DNA from: Anoplolepis gracilipes
Lineage: Eukaryota; Arthropoda; Insecta; Hymenoptera; Formicidae
Direction: 5' to 3'
NCBI RefSeq assembly: GCF_047496725.1
Contig: NC_132974.1
Location: 14,417,001-14,481,000, forward strand
DNA length: 64,000 nucleotides
The translations under genes were made by a program, and so were the position numbers. Position 1 is the stretch's first letter; each line of letters begins with the position of its first letter. Positions 23,650 to 38,600 of this stretch are shown piece after piece. Under the pieces are notes generated by a model. The model was not told where the DNA came from and did not search any database. It saw only the letters and a list, made by a program, of their open reading frames with translations.

Positions 23650-23770
23650 GGGCGTGTTCGGGGAGACACTATTAGCGCTAACAGTGTCATTCTATCTTTG
23701 TTACTCATTAAAAGTTGAACAAGGATAGAACGACGCTGTTAGCGCTAATAGTGTCTCCCAAAACGCGCCC
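23650..23770. mobile_element. Foldback MITE, family A, copy 2
   Basis: Nearly identical to 5590-5713, including the loop. The left end reads GGCGTGTTCGGGGAGACACT and the right end is its complement with minor changes. It lies about 180 bp upstream of the VPS52 start codon. AGAG occurs on both sides and may be a target duplication or chance. Confidence 0.85.
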
Positions 23771-23952
23771 AGAGAGTCGCCCTACTGTATACTGTATATA
23801 CCGTGTTTGAGGTTATCTGTCATCTCTGTTTACAGATTTACATATGGGGTGATGTAAAATTTAAAGTGTGATTGCTGAAAGTGATGAAAATTTCCTAAAT
23901 GAAGTAATTGCTTAATTACCTTGTCTCCGAGTTGTAGCGAAGGAATTTGAGA

Positions 23953-26796
23953 ATGGCTGAGATGGACAACAACGAGGAGCAATTGCCTCAGAATCTTGGC
24001 GACGATGTCGTTCAAGAAGTTCTCAAGACCGGCACCGACCTACGCCAGTATTCCAGGCAAATCGAAAAGGAACTCAAGGAAGTCGAGAACAAGTCGATCC
24101 AAGATTATATCAAAGAGAGCCAGAATATAGCTAGTCTACACAATCAGATTGCCGCTTGCGATAATATCTTGGAGGTTAAGTTGATTGAGATATATGTATT
24201 CGCTGTTGCACATTTTACGATCAGCTGTTATTAATACGTTGACGTATAATTTAAGGAAACAATGAGTATTAGTCATGAAAAAATCTGGTTCACTTACAAT
24301 TGATTTTTCTTAATCATTTATGTTTAATAGAGTGATATTATTGACTAAAAAAGATGTTAATATATTATTTTTTAATTGCAGAAAATGGAATCGATGTTGA
24401 TGAATTTTCAGTCAGATTTAGGAAGTATTAGCTCAGAAATACTTTATTTACAACGTAAATCCGTTGCTATGAGCCAGCAGCTATCTAATAGACAAGCGAT
24501 ACGTGGCCCGCTCAGTCAGTTTATCGAGGATATGACAGTGACTGAAGCTCTGATTATGTAAGGAATATTTATCAGTACAATTTGTAAGAGAAAATATTAT
24601 AATCTACATAAACTCAATTAACATGCATCAAGTTCTTTGCAGTGGTATCATGGACTGTCCTGTGACTGAGAAGGAATTTCTAATCCAACTACAAACTCTA
24701 AATCATAAAATTAACTTTGTAAAAGAGCAAAGTTTCAAAGATGCAAAATCTTGTCTAGATGTGATGGATATACTAGAAAAGCTAAAGCTGAAGGCAATGG
24801 CAAAGATTAGGACATACTTACTAGAGCAAATTTATAAATTTAGGAAGCCGATGACAAATTATCAAGTGCCACAGAACAACATGCTAAAATATAAATTTTT
24901 CTTTGAGTTTGTTTTGGCAAACGAAAGAAATGTAGCGGAGGAAATCTGTGGAGAATACATTGATACCATGAGCAAAATATATTATTCATATTTCAAGTCT
25001 TATTCGATGCGGCTGATGAAATTACAGGTAAAACGAAAAAATTGCTATTTAAAAAACAGTTGAAAGAGAGAGAGGGGAGGAGAGAGGCACAACATTAACT
25101 TATGATACAATTATTTTTACAAGTTTGAAGAGAGAGCAACAAAAGATGATTTAATGGGAATTGAAGATACAGCAAGTAGAGGTATATTTCATAAAACAAC
25201 GTTAAAGCATAAAGGTACTGTTTTTTCGATAGATACAAGGGGTGAGGTTTTATCCTCTCAATTGGAAGCATCTATAATTGTACCGCACACAGCCTCTAAG
25301 ACACGAGTAAATATAATGTGTAATTATATTATATACAATACTTTGACATATACTTTTAAAATCATCTAATAAATCGATGTTATAATTTTATAGTATCATT
25401 ATGAAGCACTATTCAGAAGTGAACAATACGCTTTGGTTGATAATGCTTGCCGAGAATATTTGTTCCTGATTGAGTTTTTCAAGGCTCGTAATGCACAGGC
25501 ATTAGATATTTTCAATCAAGTAAGATTAAGTTAATCGTACGTATATAATTATTTATTAAAATAAATGGATGTAATTTTAACTAAACTATTTCTCATCTTT
25601 TGATAGGTCATGGGAAAAACATTAAACCTTATGACGAAAAACTTGCAATTATTTGTCGACGATTGTTACGATACAATTGCTCTATTTCTTTGCTTGCATT
25701 TGGTGATGCGTTATCAATTGATGTGTCACAAAAGAGCTGTACCAGCATTGGATAAATATTGGGAGACTTTAACAGCCATAATTTGGCCTAGGTATTTAAA
25801 CATTCTTATAAATAATACTAATTGTAATATAAATTCCTTTAGATGCTATGACAATTTGCAAAATTACATTTGTTTTTTTTTTTTTTTTTTTTTTTAGATT
25901 TCAAATGGTGTTTCAGTTAAACATACAGAGTATAAAAGATTGTGACCCATTAAAATTGAATAAAGAAACTGGTCCACATTATGTAAGCATCTAAATACAA
26001 AATATATTGTATTTTATAACGTTATTAATTATTATCATTGGAATAAATTGTATAATCCAATAAAATCGTGAATTTTTAGATTACTAGAAGATATGCGGAA
26101 TTTAGTGCAGCAATGGTAAGTGTAGTTGAGGGATTCCCTTGCGAAGGAGCAACTCAATTACTAGCAGAACTGAGAGAAGCTGTACAATGCTTCTTATTTA
26201 GAATGGCAGCCATATTTCAAAACCGTATGCAGCAATTAATATTTCTTATCAATAATTATGATCTGGTACTTGGAGTATTAATGGTAAGTACATTTTAGTT
26301 TACACATATGGAAAAGAGCCTATGTGCTTTATGTATATATCAAGAGAGCAAAAGTATTATATATTTAAAGGAGAGAACACGAGACAATTCCAAGGAAGCG
26401 GAAAGCTTTCGAGAGCAATTAAACGCGCGTTCCTCTGAATTTGTCGAGGAAGTCTTGAGCCCGCATTTTGGTGGTATAATCCAGCTGATAAAAGAATCCG
26501 AGGCTCTGATTGAAAAGGGTCAAGCCGATGACTTGAAACGGCACGAGGGGAAAGCACTGGCTTTAGTACAATCTTTCACAAACAATTGGAAACGAGCGTT
26601 AGAAGAGATACATCGGCAGGTATTAAACTCGTTTCCCAATTTGGTGCTCGGCGGCGCGCTAGTGCAACGCGCGATGACGCAATTGGTACAATATTATCAT
26701 CGTCTTCATAAAATATTGCCGCCGAATGCGCGTACGCAACTTACAAACATCCATCATATAATGGTGGAAATTAAAAAGTATAAGACAAATTATTAG
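23953..26796 (+). CDS. VPS52: Vacuolar protein sorting-associated protein 52
   Basis: Nine exons (23953-24174, 24382-24557, 24643-25027, 25124-25306, 25394-25519, 25607-25791, 25898-25982, 26080-26283, 26371-26796) give 663 residues, in phase; human VPS52 is 723. VPS52 is a core subunit of the GARP and EARP tethering complexes, which capture endosome-derived vesicles at the trans-Golgi and recycling endosomes. Conserved blocks include SIQDYIKESQNIASLHNQI, RKPMTNYQVPQ, NERNVAEEICGEY, IIVPHTA, the exon 8 block FLINNYDLVLGVLM and the terminal NIHHIMVEIKK. The N-terminal region is predicted coiled coil. The ATG at 23953 is preferred over the upstream in-frame TTG. The intron 6 acceptor follows a T run of about 24 (25872-25895). 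AATAAA at 26953-26958 fits the 3' end. Confidence 0.95.
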
Positions 26797-27583
26797 GCGA
26801 TTTCTTGATAAAGTTGATCTAAACCTAAAGGACGATCAAAGTATCAGCCACTTGTTATAAAGGAATGTAATAAAAGAATTATCTTTTAGTATTGTATATA
26901 GCATTTGACTATAAATTATTGGCTACTTCAAAGTGATAATTATTTATTATTAAATAAAGATGCAAATTATGTTTTATTTTTTCTAACCAAATATTCTTTC
27001 GTTGAGGGAAAAATTGGGAGATTATCCTTGTAAATATCATCTCTCGCAGAGAAGTAAATTCTGTACATTTATTTATAAAATAATACAAACTACAAATATG
27101 ATGCTAAGTACACACATGGTATCGCGTTATCATTTTATACAAAAGAGATAATTCTCCATACTCTTATGCACGTGGCACGAGTACATCGAATCACCGTACT
27201 GTGTGTACGCCTATCTTATATGTATATAAATTAATATGTATACATACACAACATTAAAAGGGGGGGGGGGGTCTCGTTACTTTTTCGTCAAATTTCGCGA
27301 CACCTATGGCATAATTCGTCAATTTATCGATGAATGAATCCAATTTCGACGCGGAACGAGTATATTATATTTATACAAGTATAGTTATACTATCATTGAT
27401 ATAATCTAATTGTTATGTGCATTCTTTACGTATGTAAAAAAATTATGTCCACCTTACGTATTTTTTCGAGAAATTGTACATAAATGTTACATTACACGAA
27501 TTCAATGATATCACCTGCGTGATTGCAACCTACGTTGCAATTCAATATTGTCGATTTATACCCATTATTCAAACCGTAGAAAT
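26797..27583. other. Convergent intergenic region
   Basis: It holds the VPS52 3'UTR with AATAAA at 26953 and, from the other side, the 3'UTR of the FAS1 gene (TTTATT, an AATAAA on the minus strand, at 27068). A run of 10 G lies at about 27261-27270, unusual in this AT-rich DNA. Confidence 0.5.
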
Positions 27584-30333
27584 TTACAGAATTCCGTCAA
27601 TAGCGTGCAACACTCCATTCGTTGCTGGCACATTATGAGTTACAACGTGTGCCTCGTTTACTCGCACTCGCCCTGAAACAACAATAAGCGCCGAGAGTTA
27701 TATACGAAGAACTGTGTCATTCATTTTATTTTTTCTAAATGCTGCGATATTTTTTATGAAGAATTAATCAAAGATATTAACATGCGAAGTTTATTATTAG
27801 AATATGCCGGTTGTATAAGAGACTAAATAAACATAAATGAAACATTTGCAAATTACATACCACCATTTTTGTGAATATGAATTGGCGACTGCGAACGAAG
27901 GGTGTCCTTTTGAATGTAATACCTCATGCCTGCCGTGTAAAGAGTTGTAGGAATCACGTGTCGCGAGATTATAGCTTTTGCCGCTTCCGCACCGTCCTCC
28001 TCGGTCCAAATTGGCGCGCCGTTCTTCACGGACGCATCGGTGAAAGCGGAATCGATCGGGGCAAAAATAGTGAATGTCTTTGGTCCTAAAATTCCAGATA
28101 GCTAACTTAGATTTATTCAATAATAAAAACAGTCGTGAGAATTTAAAACAATCTGTTGAATTTGCAAATAAAGAATATGAGAAGCAAATTGTCATTTCCA
28201 CCAGGAATTTTATAAATCAAGAGTTGCGTGTTTTTTTTTTTTTTTAAATGTGAGTTTTTAACTTACCCGCGAGTGTGTCCTCTAAGCCTGACACGTGAAG
28301 CATTCTGAGAAACATGCTGAACCTCCTCTCACGATCGGCTTGCAGAGTCTGTACTAAATCTCCGACCGGAAGCGGGAACATGACCCTGTCGATGGCATGA
28401 GCGATACCTTGAGGAATCTCGATGTCACGTTTGTTGGGTGCGACGCGTGCACCGTTTATCGTCGTTACCTATTTGCAAACAATAGAAAATTACAAGTGAA
28501 GTGAAACGTGAGCGATATATGTATATATAATTATCTTTGTCAGATCTAACTATCTTTTGTATGTTAAATGGGCGCATCTTGTGAGAAGTGGATTGATCTT
28601 ATAGTGCGACACCGAGCAAAAACATGATTTCTAGTATACTCGCGAAGGTCAACAGACTGGATCACGCACAAAAACGCACCAAAGTTAATACACTAAGATG
28701 CTTAATAAGATAATTGACTCTAGAATTATTTGTAATTTATAATCAAACGAACGTATTTTTATTGAACAAAGATAAAATAATAAAAATGTAAAAGAGTCGT
28801 GACAATAACGTATAGAATTAACGACTCGATAAAATAATTCAATTAAACAAAAAAATAAAAAGATTCGAAAAGATAAAATTTTTTCCATAAAAAAAATTTT
28901 TAAATATAAAATTACTTTTACATCGTTCCATTCGTGATCCTGCATCGCGTACTCATTTACTCGTAATTGCGTGCCGGCGAGACTGACACCAGTCATCTCG
29001 TCTTGCAGGGAATCGATCTTGAAGGCTCCTGGTATAACGTGATGAAGAAGTAGCTGTCGTAAAAAAATTCACGTTAATATGAATTTTTACGTAAACATTG
29101 GCGATTTTTATTAATATATTTGTTATAATATTTAATTTAATTTATTATATCGAGAGAGAGGGAGAGAGAGAGAAATTGGTTAATATTAATTTTTTTACAA
29201 TTTTATCAAGTCTTTATTTTTTCGTTGTAGTAAAGAATTTCTAAGAAAAAATTTGATACATCCAAGTATACAATCGATATAATCAGCTAGCTGACGTTAG
29301 GGAAATCTACCGTTAGGAAGATACATAAATTATTAATGATGCTTATATATGTATATAATATGACGACGCATACCCCACTTAAGAGTCTCGGATTATCATG
29401 GAACTTCTCCTCAGCTTTCTCTGGTCCTCCCAGTTGTACTAATAACGTTCTGAATGCCTTGTCTGTAGGGACGAATACAGTGTATGGACCTGTAATATTA
29501 CAAAACCGATACAGCGTCTCGTATAATACTGTTACAAAATAAAATAGATTCCTTGATTCATTTACAATCGAACGAAAGAAGCAAATTTTTTTTTTTAAAC
29601 AAAAGTAATAAATTATCTAAAATAAGGACCTTTTAAGGAAGTTTAATTAATTGAAATAATGAACTAACAGATGACAAAATTATATTCAATTAGATTTTAC
29701 ACTAAAAAATTTCAATTAAAAATTTAGTTGCAAAAAAACATGTTTTTGTTTTAATTAAAAAGGAAACATTTTGTCCTGTTTTTTTTTTTTTTTTTTTTTT
29801 TTTTTTTGTGTTTTTCTTTTATATATCATGATACATACATATTATCTCGCGTATGTATACGTACATTGTTTTATATTTTAATTTCCCTTATAGTAATAGA
29901 GTATAGTAAAGTTGATCAAATATAAAAGGATATGTGCAATATTGTTCTCGCTTGACGGACATACTTTTCAATATATCCATGTCGATAAATACATTTTATT
30001 TCCCAGACATTTGTTTCTCGGAGCGCAATATATATGAATCTACCATTACTATGACCATTATAATCATCATAAGGAAAAGCATATATGTTATCTGAGAATG
30101 ATGAAATTGCACAATTTTCTGATTGATACTTGCATCCATAATCGATGGAACTGTGTATTACATTCTAGTGGGGAATCATTATTGTAGGAAATATTGCTTT
30201 TGGCGCAAAAAATCAACAGCTTGCATTTTTTAACGACCGTGCGAATGCGGTCGATAAAATTGTTAATATATGTGAAAAAAAGAATGTCAACCGTTCAATA
30301 TTTTCTTTGGAATACTAGAAATTTATTTCACAA

Positions 30334-30369
<36 letters not shown>

Positions 30370-33300
30370 GAGACGAAATATAGATAATAGCAGAAATTAA
30401 TTAAAAAATTTTATATATAAAATTTTATATTATAAAAAAATTTCAACTTGAATTGCATTTTTCGTAAAATACGTCAGGAATGAATTTTACATTAAGACAC
30501 ATAGAGGGAATAGCTATTATGTAATTCTCATTATAACACGCATAATTTTCCATGTGCGTCTACTTTTAGGTTTAATTTATAAAATAAATCTTGTTTTATA
30601 ATTTTTAGTATAGAAAAAAAAATGAAAAAGCCAAGAGAGATAATGAATTAAACGAGTTAATTATTACGCCGATATAATTATAATGAGTATTTAAGTCTCG
30701 CGTGCTTTCTTTGCGAGATCCCGCGTAACGAGGACCGCCTTGTCTTTGTGTTCTCGTAAGATAGAGAAGCAATTGTGTCGAAATCTCGGCAAGTGAGTCG
30801 TGAGAACATTTTTCTAACGAACGTTGCACGACTAAAGCGAAACACGAGATACAAATGACGGTAGATTGTGCAAAGAAAGACACGGCCCACCAACCGGAAT
30901 TGTTTGTACAATCGTTTGAGTCTGACAGAACTGAAACTTGGAGATGTAAGTTATCCTCTACCTTGCAATATTGTTGGATATAAGACCACGGTGGTTTTGT
31001 AGTATTGCGTAAAAAAACGTATTTTGCAAACCTATATAATATCTTCGCGTAATATTCTGTATCTAAAGCTCTACTTAATGTATTAGCTTTAATTACATAA
31101 ATTTTTTAATTTTTGTTTCAAGATATTAAGCATTTTTATTAAATAATGCTATCATATTTTGCTGTATATCTGTTTCACAAACTGGTATTCTTACTATAAG
31201 CTTTGCAAACAGAAATGGAATTGCACGTACTTGCATTAAATCAACTATGTTAAATGTTTTTTTTTTTCTTTTTTTTTTTTACAAATTATTATATGTAAAG
31301 AACTTGTTCTCTAAATTATTCATTGACACTAAAACAACACTATATTATTAGGCGACTGGAAATTTTTTTTATAGAATCATAAAACCAAGCCTGTGTCAAC
31401 TTTCGCTTAATATCAATGCAAATTGTGAGAAGGAAAGTTTACAAATCTCCGAAATCTTTACATTCATTTATACATAAAACAGAAAGCTATTCCTATAAAC
31501 AGCCACTTATATATTCCTTAGCACAAGCATATTTGACAATTGACTCACCAGTTTCATTCAACACATTATCCAATCCTGATTGTCTTAAATACTTTGCCAT
31601 AGCGAAGAGACCTTCTTTCCTCAATAGTGTGACTAAACTTTCTGACGAATTTTCCGTCGAAGGCAACACGGTGGTCTTTTCATAGACCTCCGTCGATGGA
31701 TATCTAGAAAAATGAATGTAAGAGGTTGTCGGCGTCACCGTTGTCACAATTTCATTCACTGGCGGCATAGTCGGGATAAATTGGCTCCTAGTAGACGATG
31801 AATACTTGGTCGAGCTGGGATTTAACGCGTTGTATACGTGGCCGGTGACACTGGATGCCGAAGTCACGTACTTGTCGGTAGTAGACACTGAGTTTGGTGA
31901 TACCGTAACATAAGGAAAATGATCTGTCGTTGATTTGCTGAAAATTTGATTTTTTTTTTAAATTCAAAACACTTGTTGCAAGCATTGTTTATTCTATTAA
32001 AAATAAATAGATAAAAAATGTAAAAAAAAGCCATTTTTTAAATCAAACACGTTGCGTAGAACAGAAATGTTACACTTATCATGATAATTATCAAATCAAT
32101 AAGATAAAGAATAAGACTATTCATTTATGCAAATTATTTGGTGTGATATATGTTTACCTTTCGCTGTGTTTTGAGGTGGATCTAAGAGTGGTAGGTCTGA
32201 AAGTCGCCGCCGTAGTGCTGATAGATTGAAGAGACGTTCTGGATGTACCAGTAGACACTAAATTTGGATCAAAGCTGGACTCGAAATGTCCGAGCGTGGA
32301 AGGAATCTGAGTAGTTGATACAAACGAGCTGGGTGGTAACTTTAACTCGCCTTTCTTAATCTTCTCAACGATGGACTCGACATCGGTGCTTTCCTTGTCA
32401 TTGGTATTGCCCTTGATACCCTGCACTTTGTAACTGCCATCTGATTGTTCTTCTAGCACGACAAATGTGACCTTCTTGGCTGGATTCTGAATGATCGGTG
32501 TCTTACCGATCTCCTCGAGCTTTCCATCGCTCTTTTGTCGGATAATCTCGAAATCAGCGCCTGGCGGGAGCACGCCCCCCTTCGTTAACTCCTCAAAGAT
32601 TGCTTTCGGCGGCTTGATGGTGGTCGTCGTCGTCGTCGTCGAGGGGAGTAGAACCGATGTCTGAATGGTCGATGGTGCAATTGAGGGTAAGCCGTTCGGC
32701 GCATGAATAACTTGAATCTTTTTGCCGTTCGGCAATATCAGATCCCTAGTAGTGACATTTCTAACGACGTCATCATCATCGCCGGACTGAGCTAGAGCGA
32801 GCTTGAGCTGCTTCAGCAACAGTTCCCTCTCAGAAACCGCGGATTGTTGGGAACTTCTACTTTTACCGCCGGAAGTTTGTTGCGCAGTAGGCTTATCGGT
32901 CTGATAGATCACTTTGATCTGCTGCTTAAGTTTATCCTGCTGCGACGATCGATTTTCTTGGTCCTGAATAAGATTGAGTAGATTCTCCGGTATTTCCTGT
33001 TGAGTCTTGAAGTTTACTAGACGTCTGTTTGGCGAAGGTGTGGTCGTCGCATTTGTTGCTGGTATTGGTGTTGTTGTATATTTTTTCTGATGATTAGCAA
33101 TTGCCTTAAGAAAAAGCTCTGCTTCCGACGGCGTGATTCGTCGCGCTTTTGGTGAAGATAGCAACAACGGTGCGGAAGTGCTGCTGACAACAATCGGGGT
33201 CGATGTCGCAGTTGACGGACGTGTCGTAGTGGACGTGAGCCTCTTTAGTTGTTCTAGCCGTAGCAGCTCTTGCTGCCTGCGCAATTCTTGCTGCTCATAC

Positions 33301-35584
33301 AGCAATTGTTGTCGTTGCTTTTGCAACAGTTCCAGTTCGCGTTGTTTCTCGAGATATTCTTGTAGCTGCACCGTCTGCTGATCGCTAAACAGTGGTTGCG
33401 ACAAATCTTGATGAAGATTTTGGAAGCCGTTCTGGTTGTACTGGCCGTTGTATTGTTGCTGCTGGAACTGCGGTGTCTGAACTGAACCGCCGCCATTCAC
33501 TAAATTCGAAGCACTAAATTGTTGGGCGATCTTTTGTTGTTGCCGTTGTAAAAGTTGTTGCACCTGTTGTTGTTGTTGTAGCAATTGCTGCAATTGTTGC
33601 TGCTTTGTTCGATCAACCTTGTATTTAGCCAAGGAAGAGTACGGTGTGCTGGATTGAACTTGATCATACGAAGGGAAGGACGCTATCCGCGAGTTTTTGG
33701 AATCTTGTGTAGGACGCCGATATCGTTGCTGATGTTGTTGCACGTCGCTCAATATCTGGGCTTGCTGGGAAACCGAGAGACGAGGTCGTGGATCGTGTAC
33801 AATGCGGCCCTAGAAATAGAAATTTATATTTAATTTTTCAGAAAAAGGTAAATCATTCCATAATTTTTAGAAATAATTTTTTTATAAATAATCGATATAT
33901 CTACATATCTATATATCTATATTTTAAGTAAATCATTTCCTTAATTATTTTTTTATGTATACTAATTATTAAATATAAAATGTAAATAAAATATATAATT
34001 AAAGTTAAAAAAAAACTTTCTTGTTTATATAATCAAGTCTTTAAATCAAATTTTTCTCTTTATTTACAATGTGTTAATATTAGTTAGTAAATTCTTTCTG
34101 AAAAACTTTAATAATATATATTAAATTAAATTAATATAAAAATAACGGATAATAAATATAATTTTTAAGTGATAAATATATAAGATATAAAATAGATATA
34201 ATGGTAATAATGCATATTAACGTTTTTATTTCAAAATTCGATAGAAACAATTAACTTATGCTGCAAATTTTTTGCTTAATGTTAGATATAGCATTGTTGC
34301 GATTATTACTTTTCATACATTTTCGTCCAATATCTTGTGTAATATAGAATTTTTGTAATTCAATTCTGAGAATTAATATAATACATTCAATAAGAATGTG
34401 TAGAAAAAGTTGTGAAAAAGATGTAAAAAATATGAAAACTTGTTAATTGTGTTCTTCAATTTTTTCATAAATGATCGCAATTAATTACGTTTTGTATTTT
34501 TATTCTGCTGACAATGAAATATTTTACTAGACGTGCTACATGTACGGCAACAGATAAGATAAAAATCTAAAAGTGCAAGCAAATAGTTAGGATCTACTTA
34601 TTGTTAGTGATTCGCGGCGATTCAATGCATATGTGAATTATAGTACGTGGATTTAAATTTCAACAGACGCTCACTAAAAAGTAACAAGCTGAAAATTGAC
34701 GAAAAGATTATTTCGTGAATCAGTAAGAGTTGACACATTATGCGAATTTATTTTTATCCTATGTTCTAATTAATAATGCACAGTTTAAATCAATAGATTG
34801 ACATTTATTTTACGACATGTATCTTATTTTTTCAATTAAAAAAATAGGTCCTTCAAAAATTATTTTTATAATCATTCAAGTCTCGGACTTATGTATATAT
34901 TTGTGTGCGCGCAGTATATATATAGTTTGTAGGTACAAAACAAAGAATAGAGAAGTAAGAAAAAAGCTAAGAAGCTTAAGAAGACTGAACTGTAAATCTT
35001 TATACTGTAAAATAACAATTTAATTAATTCTTAAATTTGAACAATAAATAACATTTATATTTTCAAGAATTAATAATTAATAACTAATAAAAATATATTT
35101 TTATTACTTTATTTAATATTTAATAATTAATAATTAATAAAAATATATTTATATTTTTATTAATTAAATTTTACTAGATCAAAAGTTGGCCATAGCTCTT
35201 TTGTATGTTTGTGTGTGTAATAAATTTAGAAATTTATTAAAGATTTCACTTCTCCGATGCATACACATATGTATATATTACAAGCTCACTAATTTCTGTT
35301 TATTGATTCCATTATCGCTGCTATTATTGCGATACAAGATTATGCATAGCGTGCTCTCAAATTCATTTTGTTTCTTTTATTGTGCGCACGAGAAAGACGT
35401 GAATAATTAAGGCCATAATTAAAAGAAGCATTGTTCGATCTCCCTTTCTCTTAGGTGCCTTCTGCTGTTGTGGACCCGTTGTGAGACAGGTCTTCGTGTC
35501 TTCTCGAGAAAGTGCGACCTACTGCAGTTTCCATTTCGCGCGTTTCGCATACATAATAACTTACATATCATGTTTGAATGGCAT

Positions 35585-35615
<31 letters not shown>

Positions 35616-38600
35616 CATACACTGGTTCTTTATATAACACTTTCATGATTGGTATCCGCATTTTGTATCATTAAGCGCTTTTTCATGTGGAATATGCAGC
35701 TGTCGTATTTATAAAATATTCATAGAATTTTTTATTCAGAAAGAAGAGTTATGTTAATTTTTTCCTAAATTTTTATATAAATATCTGAATGTTGTATTTA
35801 CTATATATTTTACGATCATTGTTACTGTATATGTATAGAGTCACCACATTGTCACTTTAATTATCGAAAATATAATTCGCTATTTCTAAAAAGTTTCTAT
35901 CATTATTTGTAGAAAAGTTCTGGAATAGATTGACAATTAAAATAATAGTTTAAATATACTCTGAAATGAGACAACCTTCTCATAAATTTCAATTTTGAAG
36001 CATGTCAGCAATATTCTATTGTGTATGTCTGTGTGTATGTTTTAAATCAATTATAAATTCAATTTTATTGACATTAACTTCGGAAAATCTGCCTAACAAA
36101 CATTTGTATGTAATTTTCTCTATATAAATATTAATTACTTATATAATTATAATTATTATTGATACTTGCGTTAAAGTAATTCTATTATATTTACATACAT
36201 AATTTTTTTATAAATCCTCGGTATGTCAAATATATTTTTTTGAATTGATAAGTGTAAGATTATTGATACATTGGTTTCAATAACGTACACAGCTTCAATT
36301 ATGCGTATTAGTTCAACTTCAAATACCGTGACGAGATAATTTTGCATAAGGATGCTGTGAGTAATTTTTTAAGTTATTTACGATTGTATTTCGCAAGTTG
36401 TATTCTTTTCGTCTCATTGGCTACAGTTTCAATTTTTCAGCTGATATTAATATAATGATGAATAGTGTTACATGTTAATCTTTTGTATCGTGTCAATGGT
36501 CAAGAAAATTAATACTCACGGAAATGATTTGTATATAAGTCGATTATAAAACAAAAATTGTGTATTATTTTAGTGCTGTGACACTTGTTAAGTGTTACAA
36601 GGATGTGACCATCATGCACAATCTATTTTGAACTTTCCATTTTCGCATTTCTCGGTGTGTGCACTTCGATCTCACTAGCTGGAAACGGTAAATCTCAGTT
36701 TTGTGAACAGCAATAAAAAGTAGCAATCTTTGAGAACGATCGGTCACTCGCTCGCCCGATCCTGAGCGATCAACTTGATTAAATTGCATTAAGAAATTGT
36801 ATTAAGAAATCGCGCTAATTCCTATTGCTTTCTACCATTTATCATTTTCGTAACAAAAAAAAAAAAAAAAAAAAAAAACACATTCAAATCTGGCATACAG
36901 CAAATATATTTCGGAACATGCATATGATGCAGAAGAGTCGGAATATTAAAACTTGCGAAAGGATAAATGATATCAAGAAACGCGTTTCGAGCTGTGGCAA
37001 AAGAATTTTTAAAGTCTTTTCTGGAATTGAATCTCTTTTTTTTTCTCTTCTCTCTCTCTCTCTTTCTCTCTCTGCAATAGTTGCAAATGAGCCACCTGAC
37101 AATTTGTGCGATCGCCTCGAGAAATAGTTTGCCTCTGTCGGAAGATAATTGAGGCCTAGAAAGTGACGGCGTCTTCACAGAGAAACTTTGAAATACTGTA
37201 GTAAGAATGACGAAGCACCCTATTCGACGATTTATCGCGCGAATTTGGATTTTGCGGAAATCCAACTCAAACTCAAGCTCGCATTTATCACAATTTAATA
37301 AATATAATATAAAAACTTTGATGCGACAAGGATGGGAATGCTAAACGTAAAAATTTTCAGCTACTTTCTTAAATGACATTTATAAAAAAAAACCTTTTTG
37401 TAGAAACACAAATTTAAGAGTACGCAAAAATTGCAGAATAAACTTTATGTCAAGTTTTGATAGCTATGTGATAAGTGTATAATCACGCGATATCGTAGCT
37501 TATTATTATTGCAATTAATAATAATTTCCGTATTCAAAAACAGAGCGCTCTGGCCAATGTAATTTATGCGAGAAATCCTCTCACTTTCGTGCGCAAGTCG
37601 ACCGCAATTCGCGGATGGTTATCATTATATGAGTCTCGAAAATTCTCCCCTAAACACAGAGGAATTAATAACTCTACTGATATAGATCTTGTATTAAATT
37701 GTTCCATGAATACGATAATTGCGACATTAAAATTTGTCAACTTGATTTTAAAACAATTTTTTTAAAATTTAAATACATGTCACAATATATTATACATTCG
37801 TTAAATTGCAAATTATAATATGTAAGAATAATTAAAAATAAGAAAATTAAAAAAGAAACCATTTAAATTAAACAAAAAATTTAAATTATTTTGTTGTATC
37901 CACTTGTCACTGTTAAGTTTAATTCGTTTCAATAAAATAAATTAATAATAATGTCAAGGGCTCTGTGCAGAAAAACAAAATGAAGAGCTAATAGGCATAT
38001 AAGAGCCAAACGCAGGAATTCAATTATATACTTTTTATATAAAATTTAAGTTTTCATTTTGCGCTAAACTTTCCTGCTATTATCTTTTCATTTTGTTTCA
38101 TAATTAAAAATTTTTGTAAAATAAAATTCAGCTTTTAACGACCATTAAATCTATTTACTTTTCAAATATAAGAGTGAATAATTTTCAGAAGAAATTTATG
38201 ATAGCGAAAATACGATAGAAATCATGATAGAGAAAATGAAATATACAAATATATTCATTTCAAACATATACCGTCACATATGAATGTATATAACGTTATT
38301 ACAGTCTCTTACTTGCTCAAAGTGATTATCAGTTTTCTCAGCGATTTAAAGATCAAGGAACAGCTTGGGAGTGTTTATAACACTCGTAGAGAGAAGGAAC
38401 TAAGAAACCGCGACTGGAATAAACGTTCTCCTTTTTTTTTCCACCTGTGGGAAACTCGCAATCACTGGACTGCACTTGGCTTTTACGATGGTCGTGCACT
38501 GCACCATAATCGCTTCAATAGATATATGGGTGGTGCGTAATTAGAATGCGAGAGACCATCCACGTTTTTTTTTTTTTTTCAAATTGGTAATTTAAGAGAG

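Noticed and set aside
33133..33381. 82-codon Cys/Ser-rich frame on the plus strand
   Set aside because: It is the antisense of the Gln-codon repeats in FAS1 gene exon 2; CAA/CAG repeats read backwards give Cys/Leu/Ser codons.
36822..37265. 147-codon minus-strand frame in the large intron
   Set aside because: It contains translated poly-A/T and CT runs (poly-Phe, Arg-Glu repeats) and has no homology pattern or splice context.
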